Shown here one piece after another: positions 7,183 to 14,832 of a DNA stretch of 20,242 nt. Position 1 is the first letter of the stretch, and every line of letters starts with the position of its first letter. Position numbers and translations under genes: made by a program. Under the pieces are notes generated by a model, which worked only from the letters and a program-made list of their open reading frames with translations, searched no databases and had not been told where the DNA came from. Source of the DNA: DATAMF01 sp964472565 (GTDB lineage Bacteria > Chloroflexota > Anaerolineae > Aggregatilineales > Aggregatilineaceae); NCBI GenBank assembly GCA_964472565.1, contig CAYYNB010000110.1:1-20242 (forward strand), given 5' to 3'.

Positions 7183-8036
7183 AGAGGCGTAAAATGTTGT
7201 GGACGATTCTCGTTGTACTCGTCACTATTCCGTTGGGTCTGGTGCTGATCGTGGGCTTCGGTCTTCGTTTTAAACCGGCCAGATTTGCGTCCTATCCGGG
7301 GACGACTCCCACACTGTCCACCGTCGCCATACCGGACGATCTGCCCGCTCCCGTTGATCGTTATCTGCGGACAGTCGCGGGCGGCGACGAAATCCCGCTG
7401 ACCGAGTCAGCGGTTCTCACGGGTCCGGCTCGTCTGCGGTTTGGCGGCATCACCTTCAATTCCCGCGCCCGTTTTATCGAGTCAGGTGGGCATGGCTACC
7501 GCCATTACATCGAACTCACGTTGTTTGGGCAGCCTGTTCTGAAAGCCAACGAAATCATCCTGGACGGTACCTCGCGCATGGAGCTTCCATTTGGCGTGCA
7601 GGAAGGGTTGGAGATTGATCAGGCCGCGAATCTGTCTGCCTGGGGCGAACAGGCCGCGTGGATGCCCTCCGTGCTGCTCACCGATCCGCGCGTGCGTTGG
7701 GAACCGGTGGACGATACGGCTGCGCGTTTGATCGTGCCGTTTAAAACCGGTGAAGATGAATTCCTGGTGAAGTTCGATCCCGAAACCGGGTTGCTCCGTT
7801 CGATGGAAGCTATGCGTTTTAAGGAAAAAGGCGGCGAAAAAGTTCTCTGGACAATCTATATCGTCTCCTGGGCCAGATTTCACGGCCTCCTGCTCCCCTC
7901 TGCTATCACCCTGACCTGGGCCGATGAGGGTAGTTCCTGGGCGACGTTCACCATCGATGAGGTGGTTTATAACGTTGTATATCCGCGCCAACGGGCCGTA
8001 AAAGGCACCCCTTTGCACTTGGGTGATTGGCCGTAG
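7179..8036 (+). CDS. Membrane-anchored protein, DUF6544/DUF6920-like
   Basis: A 285-residue protein with a positively charged start (MKRRK), one membrane helix (about residues 6-28) and a strand-rich external domain. The segment DDLPAPVDRYLRTV after the anchor, TGPARLRFGG, TLFGQPVLKANEIILDG and FDPETGLLRSMEAMRF recall the DUF6544/DUF6920 group of uncharacterised proteins; this is recognition from memory and moderate in strength. No enzyme motif is evident. The ATG overlaps the TetR stop in an ATGA arrangement, so translation is probably coupled and the gene shares the TetR-controlled promoter. The frame can be extended to 7080, but that would overlap the TetR gene by about 100 bases and is rejected. 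A plausible role is an envelope protein made in response to the TetR ligand; this is inference. Confidence 0.85.
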   Translation: MKRRKMLWTILVVLVTIPLGLVLIVGFGLRFKPARFASYPGTTPTLSTVAIPDDLPAPVDRYLRTVAGGDEIPLTESAVLTGPARLRFGGITFNSRARFIESGGHGYRHYIELTLFGQPVLKANEIILDGTSRMELPFGVQEGLEIDQAANLSAWGEQAAWMPSVLLTDPRVRWEPVDDTAARLIVPFKTGEDEFLVKFDPETGLLRSMEAMRFKEKGGEKVLWTIYIVSWARFHGLLLPSAITLTWADEGSSWATFTIDEVVYNVVYPRQRAVKGTPLHLGDWP

Positions 8037-8056
8037 CGTGTGCGGTCTCGTATAAT
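8027..8056 (+). promoter_or_regulatory. Promoter of the PPC-domain protein gene
   Basis: TTGGCC (8027-8032) and a perfect TATAAT (8051-8056) are 18 bp apart. The -35 lies inside the last codons of the upstream gene. The ATG follows 35 bases after the -10, so this gene can be transcribed independently of TetR. Confidence 0.65.
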
Positions 8057-8091
8057 TGCTTCTGGATCAATTTCACAGGAGAAGAAATACC

Positions 8092-8856
8092 ATGCATAAG
8101 TTATTGGCCGCACTCGTGATCGTTTTTCTGGCGTTGACAGTTGTCAATCTTCCCACCCCTGTTGCTCAGGCGCAGGGTGGCGAGCTTCAATTTGATCAGC
8201 CTGTTCAGGGCACTATCAGCGATAGTTCCTACGAACAGACCTACACCTTCCAGGGGACTGCTGGCCAGTTGATTCTGATCGCAATGGATGCCGTTGAAGA
8301 CGACTATGAACTCGATCCCGCGCTGCTGCTTAATGATGCCTCTGGAAATCGTCTGTCCGAAAATGATGACTTTGGTTCCGGCTTTAATGCGATGATCGCC
8401 TATGCCCTCACCGAAGATGGCACCTACACGGTGATTGCGACACGTTCCGGCGGTTCAACGGGCAGCGGCGGCGGTGACTATACCCTGACGCTGAGCGAGG
8501 CCGAACTGTTTCAGCCGGGTTCTACCGTTGAAGCCGTCATCAATTCCAATTATGAGCTTGCCAAACCTAACATCTACTTCATCAAGCCCAATGCCGACGG
8601 AACATGGGCGCTCAGCTTTAACCAGCCCGGCGGCGATCTGTATGCCAGCATCTCGCTGGTCACAACCGACTCCGAAGAGGGCGAAATCCACGTCTTAGAC
8701 ATCGAAGGCACAGGCGGGGTTCGCAGCGGCACGATGAATGTCGATCTGATAGCCAACCAGATCTATATTTTGACTGTGGAACAGAGCTGGTATTCCTACT
8801 CGTGGGATGAGATGGAAGTCACCGTGACTCTCACCCTGAATGAGGCCGCTCAATAA
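8092..8856 (+). CDS. Exported PPC-domain protein
   Basis: A 254-residue protein with a classic signal peptide, probably cleaved after AQA (residue 27). Residues 30-135 match the bacterial pre-peptidase C-terminal (PPC) pattern: QPVQGTISDSSYEQTYTFQG, AGQLILIAMDAV, DPALLLNDASGNRLSENDD, YALTEDGTYTVIATR, then YTLTLSEA. PPC domains are small secreted beta-sandwiches usually attached to peptidases, but there is no catalytic domain here. The second half (about 140-254) is another strand-rich module that may be a diverged repeat of the first (YFIKPNADGTWALSF). I chose ATG 8092 because AGGAG at 8077-8081 precedes it; the upstream TTG overlaps the -10. A binding or surface role is likely. Flanking promoter and terminator mark it as a single-gene unit. 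Confidence 0.9.
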   Translation: MHKLLAALVIVFLALTVVNLPTPVAQAQGGELQFDQPVQGTISDSSYEQTYTFQGTAGQLILIAMDAVEDDYELDPALLLNDASGNRLSENDDFGSGFNAMIAYALTEDGTYTVIATRSGGSTGSGGGDYTLTLSEAELFQPGSTVEAVINSNYELAKPNIYFIKPNADGTWALSFNQPGGDLYASISLVTTDSEEGEIHVLDIEGTGGVRSGTMNVDLIANQIYILTVEQSWYSYSWDEMEVTVTLTLNEAAQ

Positions 8857-8877
8857 CGCTTGCTGGTAGGTGATGCT

Positions 8878-8909
8878 GCGCCGGATTGCCCTTGCGTCCG
8901 GCGCTTTTT
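8878..8909 (+). terminator. Strong intrinsic terminator after PPC gene
   Basis: GCGCCGGA (8878-8885) pairs perfectly with TCCGGCGC (8897-8904) around an 11-nt loop, followed by five T's. No T-tract exists for the minus strand, so it serves the PPC gene only. Confidence 0.88.
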
Positions 8910-8912
8910 ATT

Positions 8913-10124
8913 TCACGGGACCAGCACGGCATCCACCGTGATGATATGGTCACTTCGCGCGATCACTGTCGTTCCATAATACAGCGCGAAGCCCTTCAAC
9001 TGCTCCCCATCCATTTCCGCTGTGCTGATTACGTACTGCGCTTCGTCCAGCCACTGGATATACCCCGCCAGCGCATAGGTGGTCAGCCGGCTGGGCGGCT
9101 CGTCTGGCCGTCCCACCCAGATGGATGTTACCCCATCCGCCCCGGCCTCTTGAATCTGGATTTGGTTGGTGTCCGGCAGCCAGCTATAAAACAGCACCCC
9201 GCGTTCCCCCAGTTGCCAGTACGGTTGTGGATCGCTTCCGTCACGGTGCGCCACGATCAACTGCTGCGGCAGATTATCCAGCGCCTCGCGCCGCTCCAGG
9301 TAGGCGATCCATTCTCCATCCGCCGAAAATTCCGGCAGTCCGAAAAAATCCGCCTCCACCTGACCCGCAATCTCTGGTGCGCCTTCGACGGGGATCAGCG
9401 CTAGAACGGTCTTTTTATCCGTTGCACCATACACCAGGTCCGCCGGAGGAAGCGCGGTCAGCACGCCGCTGCTGTCCGCCAGCCACCGCACCTCTGGATA
9501 CCAGGGCCATTCGCTGGCCGACGCCACGCTGGGAAATTGCAGCGAGTTCACCACCTGCTCGGCTTCCAGATCGTAAATCTGAATCCGCCCCGGCTCGCCA
9601 GTGGTTTCTTCCGGTTGGGCATACGCCCCCGCCGCCACAATCGCCAGATACGCGCCATCTGGACTGCGAAACGCGCGCCGTCCGCCCTCGCCATCCGGCA
9701 GCAGTTGTTCAACCGCCCCGCTGCCCACATCCGCCTGCCACAGATCATTCGCCGCCTGGCGGTTGAGGCCGCTGCCCACGTCGGTCATAAAGTACAGCGT
9801 TTGCCCATCTTTTGACCATTCCAGGTCCGGCGCGATTTGGTGATCCGGCGATTGGAAATCAATCCATGTTAGTTCAGCCGTAGCCGCGTCGATCAGCCCA
9901 ATCTGGGCCTGTTCCTGCTGCCAGAAGGCCACCGTCAACCCGTCGGGCGCGACATCGGGCACTACGCCCGCCATTTCGATCAGTTGCCGCGCCTTTGGCA
10001 CATCGCTGCGCCAGTACCACACCCCGCTGGCGTCCGCCCACACCACCACGACAGCGCTTTCTTCTTGCGCGTGGGCGGGCACTGCGATCACGAGCAGTAG
10101 GATCACCAGCATAATTTTTCTCAT
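8913..10124 (-). CDS. Secreted TolB-like beta-propeller protein
   Basis: A 403-residue protein with a signal peptide (cleavage likely after AHA, residue 19). The mature part has repeated propeller-blade motifs of the PD40/TolB type: VVPDVAPDGLTVAFWQQ, DLEWSKDGQTLYFMTD, RAFRSPDGAYLAIVAAG, EVRWLADSSGVLTALP, PEFSADGEWIAYLERRE and FYSWLPDTNQIQIQEAG. About six blades can be counted. TolB-like propellers bind peptides, sugars or partner proteins, and no catalytic residues are apparent. A C-terminal strand-rich tail ends in a hydrophobic HIITVDAVLVP. It is the last gene of a minus-strand run; its ATG lies 9 bases after the methyltransferase stop, and a GGAG near 10138 in the end of that gene is the probable, rather distant, ribosome site. 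It may be a surface or extracytoplasmic binding protein. Confidence 0.88.
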   Translation of the reverse strand: MRKIMLVILLLVIAVPAHAQEESAVVVVWADASGVWYWRSDVPKARQLIEMAGVVPDVAPDGLTVAFWQQEQAQIGLIDAATAELTWIDFQSPDHQIAPDLEWSKDGQTLYFMTDVGSGLNRQAANDLWQADVGSGAVEQLLPDGEGGRRAFRSPDGAYLAIVAAGAYAQPEETTGEPGRIQIYDLEAEQVVNSLQFPSVASASEWPWYPEVRWLADSSGVLTALPPADLVYGATDKKTVLALIPVEGAPEIAGQVEADFFGLPEFSADGEWIAYLERREALDNLPQQLIVAHRDGSDPQPYWQLGERGVLFYSWLPDTNQIQIQEAGADGVTSIWVGRPDEPPSRLTTYALAGYIQWLDEAQYVISTAEMDGEQLKGFALYYGTTVIARSDHIITVDAVLVP

Positions 10125-10133
10125 GGTTTCGTT

Positions 10134-10691
10134 TTACTCCGGCTTGCGTCCCACGAATGCGCTCATCCGGCTGCCATCCCGTGTATGGAGCGCCGTCCAC
10201 CCTGGAAAATAATGGGGCAGTTCGCCCCGTTCCAACAGGTAATAGCGGCTGGTTTCCGGGTGCTCTTGGAGGTGGCCCACGTTCCGCGTTTCATAGATCA
10301 CCAGTCCGCCGGGGCGCACCCGCTCGCGGATCGCCGGGAACAGCCGCCGGTCCAGAAATCGGAAGACCACCACCAGATCGTAGTGCCGGTTGGGGAGGAG
10401 AAAATTATCTAAATCCGCCGCGACAAACTGAATACCCGCGAGTCCGCGTCGTCTGGCTTCCTGCTGCCCTTGTCGCAGCGCTTCCAGGCTGATGTCGAGC
10501 GCATCGACCCGGTAGCCTTGTTCGGCCAGCCACAGCGCATTCCGCCCCAACCCACACGCCAGTTCCAGCGCGCGGCTGTGCGCTCCTGCCGGGAATGCAT
10601 AGCGCACCAGCAGCGGCGTCGGCCCTTTTGAATAATCGCCTGTGTTCTCGGCATACCGGCTGTCCCAGCGTTGGCGATCCGCCTGTGCCAT
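10134..10691 (-). CDS. Class I SAM-dependent methyltransferase
   Basis: A 185-residue protein with the compact class I fold. Motif I is ALELACGLGRNALWLAEQG (about residues 41-59), the acidic residue that contacts the ribose is in VDALDIS (D66), motif III is QFVAADLDNF, and motif IV is YDLVVVFRFLDRRLF, followed by RPGGLVIYE. The start MAQADRQRWDSRYAE with GPTPLLVRYA resembles TehB-like and related small-molecule methyltransferases. The substrate cannot be read from sequence. The open frame reaches 10853, but the true start is ATG 10691, just 2 bases after the stop of the upstream gene, consistent with translational coupling. The longer version would overlap that gene and add a low-complexity Arg/Gly-rich head. 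Confidence 0.92.
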   Translation of the reverse strand: MAQADRQRWDSRYAENTGDYSKGPTPLLVRYAFPAGAHSRALELACGLGRNALWLAEQGYRVDALDISLEALRQGQQEARRRGLAGIQFVAADLDNFLLPNRHYDLVVVFRFLDRRLFPAIRERVRPGGLVIYETRNVGHLQEHPETSRYYLLERGELPHYFPGWTALHTRDGSRMSAFVGRKPE

Positions 10692-10693
10692 AT

Positions 10694-11536
10694 CTACTTC
10701 AAGCCCATATAAACCGGGATATACTCCAGCGCGTCGGGTACGGCTTTCATCGCTTCTTTGTCCCCCGGCATCAACATCATCCGTGGACTCCGTTCCCGCA
10801 GCCGGAACACCTGATAGGCGTCGCGCACCTCTTCCCAGGTCGGTGTTCGCCAATGTTCCGGCAGGCTGAGCGCGCTTGCCATCGCCCGGACCTTTTGCCC
10901 TTCCAGGCTGTTCCAGGTATCACGCCCGCCGCCCATCAGCACATCCCGCGCTTGTTCCTGGTCCTTTTTCGATTCACCTTCTTGTTTTGCCAACCGCCCG
11001 AAAAGTTTCCCGCCGATCCGTTCCGCCATTTTGTTCGCATGTTTGGAATCCACGCCGTGTTCATCAGCCAGTTGTTGGATCTCCGGCGGTAGCGCATCCG
11101 CCCCCAAAATCACCACCGGCGGCTCTTTCGACACGATCTCATCCATCCGCATTTCGCCCGCAGCGGCCCGCTGAAGCTCCGCCAGGCTGGTCCGCACATA
11201 CGGACGGAGCGCTTCCAGATCATCCTTGCGGCTGCCATTCTGATACAGCGCAAACCCGCTGCTGTCCTCGTCCAGCCACCCGTACAGGATGTCTTCCTCA
11301 AGGGCGCGGTTGATTTCAGCCAGCAGTTCTTCGACGGGTTCACCCAACACACGCACCCACCCATTCAGAGCCGGAGCGACAAAGTGCCGAGCCATTTTTT
11401 TGAGTCCGGTGGGGGTGCCGCTGCCGCCTGGAAACGGATCATAGGCTTGGTAGCCGTGTGTTTCCAACACCGACTGCACGGCTTCCGCGATTTTTTTAGG
11501 GTTCGCTGTGGGGATGTACAGGCTCTGCCACATCAT
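10694..11536 (-). CDS. Conserved-looking protein of unknown function
   Basis: A 280-residue soluble protein with no signal peptide or membrane helix. I recognise no family. The N-terminal part (residues 1 to about 115) is a mixed alpha/beta segment (MMWQSLYIPTANPKKIAEAV, GWVRVLGEPVEELLAEINRA, LYGWLDEDSSGFALYQNG). The middle is helical and charged (MAERIGGKLFGRLAKQEGES, then KKDQEQARDVL), and the end has HWRTPTWEEVRDAYQVFRLRE and EYIPVYMGLK. The start is well supported: AAAGGAG lies 6 nt before an ATG pair at 11536 and 11533. It overlaps the end of the upstream GNAT gene by 41 bases and is followed after 2 bases by the methyltransferase, so the three are almost certainly co-transcribed. A domain that measures or binds something, paired with two transferases, is one guess; there is no direct evidence. 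Confidence 0.85.
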   Translation of the reverse strand: MMWQSLYIPTANPKKIAEAVQSVLETHGYQAYDPFPGGSGTPTGLKKMARHFVAPALNGWVRVLGEPVEELLAEINRALEEDILYGWLDEDSSGFALYQNGSRKDDLEALRPYVRTSLAELQRAAAGEMRMDEIVSKEPPVVILGADALPPEIQQLADEHGVDSKHANKMAERIGGKLFGRLAKQEGESKKDQEQARDVLMGGGRDTWNSLEGQKVRAMASALSLPEHWRTPTWEEVRDAYQVFRLRERSPRMMLMPGDKEAMKAVPDALEYIPVYMGLK

Positions 11537-12410
11537 TACTTGCTCCTTTGGGCGCGATCCGCCCTAAAGCTTGCGCGTAATCATCCGCGCGCCAGTAGGT
11601 GGTCATATGCGTGAGTTCAACGAATCCCAGCCGCCGGTAGAGCCGCGTGTAGTCACCGGTGGGCGCAATCGTGAACACAATCTCGCACCCTCGTTCGAGT
11701 GCTGTTTGTGTGCCGGTGCTGATCAGCGCTTCTTCCAATCCCATCCCATGCCACAGCGGCGTGGTCACCACCGCTTCCAGTTCGGCGGTGGGCGGCCTCA
11801 GGCTGACTCGCGCAGCTCCCAGCGGGGTTGTTTCATAATTGGCAATGACAAACGCGAATTCGCCCGCTTCGATTCCTGCCAGCAGCGGGTCAATGGCCCC
11901 TGGTTCAATGCTGAGCGCTTCCGAGTTATAGTATCCGGCCCGAAAGATGCGCAGCCATGTGGCTAGTTCCGCCGGGGTGGTCGCCAGCACCGGCTGGATC
12001 GATGGCCCAAAGGTGTGTGGGATTCGTCCGCGTGGGGTTTCTTCCGGCAGATCCGGCCCTAACATCGGCTGGTAAACCATTACCAGCCGCTCATCTTCGG
12101 TGGATAGTTCCATCAGCGAGAGCTGCTGTTTGAATGCATCCGGAAACAGCGCATCCAGAATCAGCAGGCGGGGAATCCGCCCCAACCGCTCCAATCCCAT
12201 AAACGCCGCGCGCAGGTCCGCATGTCGAATCCACGCCACACCCTTATGTGGAATCACGCAGTTAAGATGCGGTGCCGGATTGCTGGCATGAAAATAAACG
12301 TCCACCGTGCCAATCTGTTCATGCACAGCCTGTGCGCGTAAAATGGACGTGTAGAGGTGCATTTGAACGCTGCGTAAAGTCTGTCGTTCTTCCCGGTTCA
12401 GAATGCTCAT
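11496..12410 (-). CDS. GNAT-family N-acetyltransferase
   Basis: A 304-residue protein. The C-terminal part (about 165-285) shows the GNAT core: EFAFVIANYETTPLGAARVS, then AVVTTPLWHGMGLEEALI (acetyl-CoA pyrophosphate loop, G222 and G224), ALERGCEIVFTIA, and LYRRLGFVELTHMTTYWR with Y258 in the usual position of the catalytic Tyr. The N-terminal half (about 1-150) is less typical (VYFHASNPAPHLNCVIPHKG) and may be a diverged GNAT-like or substrate domain, as in other tandem acetyltransferases. The target is unknown. It is the first gene of a minus-strand operon with the unknown protein, methyltransferase and TolB-like protein. The ATG at 12410 follows an in-frame stop directly upstream, so it is the earliest possible start; its ribosome site is weak. 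The stop lies 41 bases inside the next gene. Confidence 0.9.
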   Translation of the reverse strand: MSILNREERQTLRSVQMHLYTSILRAQAVHEQIGTVDVYFHASNPAPHLNCVIPHKGVAWIRHADLRAAFMGLERLGRIPRLLILDALFPDAFKQQLSLMELSTEDERLVMVYQPMLGPDLPEETPRGRIPHTFGPSIQPVLATTPAELATWLRIFRAGYYNSEALSIEPGAIDPLLAGIEAGEFAFVIANYETTPLGAARVSLRPPTAELEAVVTTPLWHGMGLEEALISTGTQTALERGCEIVFTIAPTGDYTRLYRRLGFVELTHMTTYWRADDYAQALGRIAPKGASNDVAEPVHPHSEP

Positions 12411-12548
12411 CGCTCACTATCATTTCTCTGTGGAACTCACCTCCCTCCAGTTTACACCTTTTGAGCGAGAACGCCATTCACGCCCCTGTTTCTTGGTTGG
12501 AGAGGGGGATACGGGTTCAAGCTGCAAGACGCTGGGGAAAATAAGGGT

Positions 12549-14261
12549 TTACGAGGGGTGCGCGGCGAAAAACTCCCACAGCACCTCAGCGGCCTTGATG
12601 TCCGTATTCACCGCCCCCGCCGCGCCCGAAAACCGCTCCGCCCGTCCCGGTATATTATGTCCGCCCCCTTGAATCGCGTAGAATAAAATATCGCCGTGTT
12701 CCGCGCACCCACCGAATGTATAACGGTAAACCAGCGTCGTCGCCGCCGCATTGGTCGAGGGCAGCACCACGTAATCGCTTTGGTCCGCTTGGCATTGGTT
12801 GTGCAGCGCCCAGAAGGTGATCGTATCCGGCACCGACAGGCTGATCACGCGCCCGCCATAGGTAAACGCCTCCCAGGTGACGTTATCATCCAGCGTCCCA
12901 TGCACAAAGACCAGCGGCACGGGTGGGGCGGTGATGCACATTTCCCCCACTTCAGGAAACAGCGTCGCGCTGATCACCCCGAATCCGGCGAATTCATCCG
13001 GCGCTTCACACGCTACCCGCTGCGTCATAAATCCGCCGTTCGAGAACCCCACCACGTACACGCGCTCCTGGTCGATGTTCAAATCCACATCGAGATCATC
13101 CACCAGTTTGATCAGAAAGTCGGTATCATCCACCCCGTTATCGATAGCGCTCTCGAACCCGTGTGTGATGTTCCACTGTTTTTCGATTCCATCCGGGTAC
13201 ACCATGATAAAGTTATGTTCTGCCGCCACCGGATTCATATCCAGATAATACGCCAGTCCCGCCCCGCTGCCTGTCCGCCCATGCAGCGCGATCACGACGG
13301 GCACGGCTTCGGTGCCGTCGTAGCTTGGCGGCACATACACCGTATACCCGCGTGGGTACCCGCCGTAGACCTCCGGCGCTGTGCTGGGCGGGGTGATGGT
13401 CCAGTCATCCGCGAAGAAAAATCGGGTGATTTCCTCGGTGGCATCCACCCCGAACTGGTTCAGCGTATAATCCCCCTTGCGCGGCCAGTTATGCCCCGCC
13501 CCCTGGATCGTATACACCGCATTTTGCACACCTTCTGTGCAGTCCGTCGCCAGCATCAGCGCGCTGTCCTTATCCACCGTTTTGCACTGCCCGCGCTCTG
13601 CCCAGAATTTCAGCGTATCCGTCCGGCTCATACTGTGGACCAATACCCCATCATCGATTTCCTGCTCGTGCCCTTCATACGGATTTGGGTAATCCGGGTC
13701 TTGATCGCCTATCATCACCAGCATGGATACCGGCTGTGTTGGGCCTGTGTCGGCGCAGTCTTCCGCCAGGTAATCCCACATCAGCGCCCCCACGACGGCT
13801 GCTTTGGCGAACTGTTCCGGCATTGCGCACGCCAGCTTATAGGCCATCGTCCCGCCGTTCGCCAGTCCGGTTAAATAGACTTGATCAATGCGATAGTCCG
13901 CCGCCAGTTCATCCACCACCGCCGCGATGTTTGCCGCGTCATCTTCCTGCGGCAGATCATCCGCCCAGCCTCGTTCCAGCCGCCCTTCATTCCATCCCAG
14001 CGTGGCGCTGTCTGGATACGCGACGATGAATCCCTGCGCTTCTGCCGCCGCGTCAAATCCGGTGATCGCCGCCATCGCCCGCCCCGACGATCCGAACGGG
14101 TGCAGCACGATCACCAGCGGTACTGCCGTTTCCCCATCATACGACGTGGGCACATAATAGTACATCGTCTCATCGAGCGTCCGCGCACCGCTGCCACCCT
14201 GTGCCGCCGCCGGACTCGCCCACACCAGCATCAAAACCAGCCAAATCACGCTTCTTTTCAT
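12549..14261 (-). CDS. Secreted double alpha/beta-hydrolase (PHB depolymerase/LpqC-like), inactive N-domain
   Basis: A 570-residue protein: signal peptide (cleavage likely after AAA, residue 20), then two alpha/beta-hydrolase domains of the COG3509 polyhydroxybutyrate depolymerase/feruloyl esterase type. The C-terminal domain (about 298-570) has a complete triad: S407 in GFSNGG, D458 in HGTLD and H535 in GGGHN, plus the LHGRTGSG segment near the oxyanion hole. The N-terminal domain (about 25-285) aligns closely (YYYVPTSYDG, LHPFGSSGRAM, GAGHNWPR with H257) but has GLANGG with A134 where the nucleophile Ser should be. It is therefore probably not a serine esterase and may bind substrate. Substrates in this family include polyesters and feruloyl or acetyl sugars; which applies is unknown. 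Start 14261 has GGAGG 7 nt upstream; ATG 14312 would put residues before the signal peptide. A paralogue lies at 14833-16587. Confidence 0.92.
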   Translation of the reverse strand: MKRSVIWLVLMLVWASPAAAQGGSGARTLDETMYYYVPTSYDGETAVPLVIVLHPFGSSGRAMAAITGFDAAAEAQGFIVAYPDSATLGWNEGRLERGWADDLPQEDDAANIAAVVDELAADYRIDQVYLTGLANGGTMAYKLACAMPEQFAKAAVVGALMWDYLAEDCADTGPTQPVSMLVMIGDQDPDYPNPYEGHEQEIDDGVLVHSMSRTDTLKFWAERGQCKTVDKDSALMLATDCTEGVQNAVYTIQGAGHNWPRKGDYTLNQFGVDATEEITRFFFADDWTITPPSTAPEVYGGYPRGYTVYVPPSYDGTEAVPVVIALHGRTGSGAGLAYYLDMNPVAAEHNFIMVYPDGIEKQWNITHGFESAIDNGVDDTDFLIKLVDDLDVDLNIDQERVYVVGFSNGGFMTQRVACEAPDEFAGFGVISATLFPEVGEMCITAPPVPLVFVHGTLDDNVTWEAFTYGGRVISLSVPDTITFWALHNQCQADQSDYVVLPSTNAAATTLVYRYTFGGCAEHGDILFYAIQGGGHNIPGRAERFSGAAGAVNTDIKAAEVLWEFFAAHPS

Positions 14262-14292
14262 TTTGGGGCCTCCGAATTGAGGGATATAGTGA

Positions 14293-14298
14293 ATTATA
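14293..14298 (-). promoter_or_regulatory. TATAAT -10 element for the double hydrolase
   Basis: A perfect TATAAT on the minus strand, 32 bases before the ATG at 14261. No -35 is visible at the usual spacing; instead the 11-bp repeat array begins 9 bp upstream of the -10, which fits an activator-dependent promoter. Confidence 0.62.
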
Positions 14299-14306
14299 CG
14301 GCTTTT

Positions 14307-14337
14307 GGTCACGCTGCGGTCACGCTTTGGTCACGCT
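14307..14337. repeat. Three 11-bp-spaced direct repeats, candidate activator site
   Basis: GGTCACGCT occurs at 14307-14315, 14318-14326 and 14329-14337, a perfect 9-mer three times with starts exactly 11 bp apart, about one helical turn. The array lies between the divergent -10 elements of the double hydrolase and the lipoprotein gene and covers the -35 zone of both. Direct repeats of this period are typical of OmpR/PhoB-family response regulators; the unit loosely resembles the GTCA-containing repeats bound by actinobacterial PhoP. The identity of the protein is inference. Confidence 0.7.
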
Positions 14338-14351
14338 TGCTCCCTATACTG

Positions 14352-14357
14352 TATAAT
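14352..14357 (+). promoter_or_regulatory. TATAAT -10 element for the lipoprotein gene
   Basis: A perfect TATAAT, 39 bases before the ATG at 14397. GGTCAC in the third direct repeat (14329-14334) stands at -35 spacing (17 bp) but is not a consensus -35. Confidence 0.62.
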
Positions 14358-14396
14358 GTTCACTGCAATCCGATTTTTGGGAGGAGACACCCTATC

Positions 14397-14768
14397 ATGA
14401 AAAAAATGGCCTTGATCCTGATGCTTGCCTTGTTGGTCCCAACGGTCCTCGCCGCGTGTGGGGGCGGCAGCCCGGTTGATACCGTCAAAGACATGGTTAA
14501 AGCGATCGAAGACGAAGACGCAGACAAAATGAATGATCTCGCTTGCGAGAAAGATGACAATCCCTTCGGTGACTCCGAAGGTGCCGAAATGTCCTTCGAC
14601 GATATGAAGTACGAAGAAAAGAGCAAAGACGGCGATAAGGCCGAAGTCAAGATGACCGGCACCATGAAGATCAAGTATGAAGGCGAAGAAACCGAAATTC
14701 CAATTGACGAAGTTGTCAAGCTGGAAAAGAAAGACGGCGATTGGTGCATCACTGATTTCGGCGAATAA
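14397..14768 (+). CDS. Small acidic lipoprotein
   Basis: A 123-residue protein with a lipoprotein signal: MKKMALILMLALL, then VLAAC with the lipid-modified Cys at residue 21, followed by a GGGSP tether. The mature part is short and strongly charged, rich in Asp, Glu and Lys. It has a helix (DTVKDMVKAIEDEDADKMN) followed by alternating strands (KAEVKMTGTMKIKY, EIPIDEVVKLEKKDGDWCI). This helix-then-sheet order recalls DUF4878-like lipoproteins with an NTF2-type fold; the match is from general pattern only. Two further Cys (in DLACEK and DWCITD) could form a disulfide. GGGAGGAG lies 10 nt before the start. The frame extends far upstream through the opposite gene and is not used there. It shares a divergent control region with the double hydrolase, which suggests joint regulation. 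Confidence 0.88.
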   Translation: MKKMALILMLALLVPTVLAACGGGSPVDTVKDMVKAIEDEDADKMNDLACEKDDNPFGDSEGAEMSFDDMKYEEKSKDGDKAEVKMTGTMKIKYEGEETEIPIDEVVKLEKKDGDWCITDFGE

Positions 14769-14803
14769 ACCTTCGACCTGCTAAGGTCACTGAGGGAGGG
14801 GAG

Positions 14804-14828
14804 ATGGGGCGATAAAACGCCCCATTTT
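14804..14828 (+). terminator. Intrinsic terminator after lipoprotein gene
   Basis: ATGGGGCG (14804-14811) pairs with CGCCCCAT (14818-14825) around a 6-nt loop, ending in a four-base T-tract. It lies 35 bases after the lipoprotein stop and just before the convergent end of the next minus-strand gene. Confidence 0.7.
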
Positions 14829-14832
14829 CACT

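Noticed and set aside
12696..13874. A 392-codon plus-strand ORF
   Set aside because: Antisense to the double hydrolase, whose motifs are unmistakable. Long antisense frames are common in codon-biased GC-rich genes.
13881..14396. Upstream extension of the lipoprotein reading frame
   Set aside because: It overlaps the opposite gene and the promoter region. The lipoprotein signal and ribosome site fix the start at 14397.
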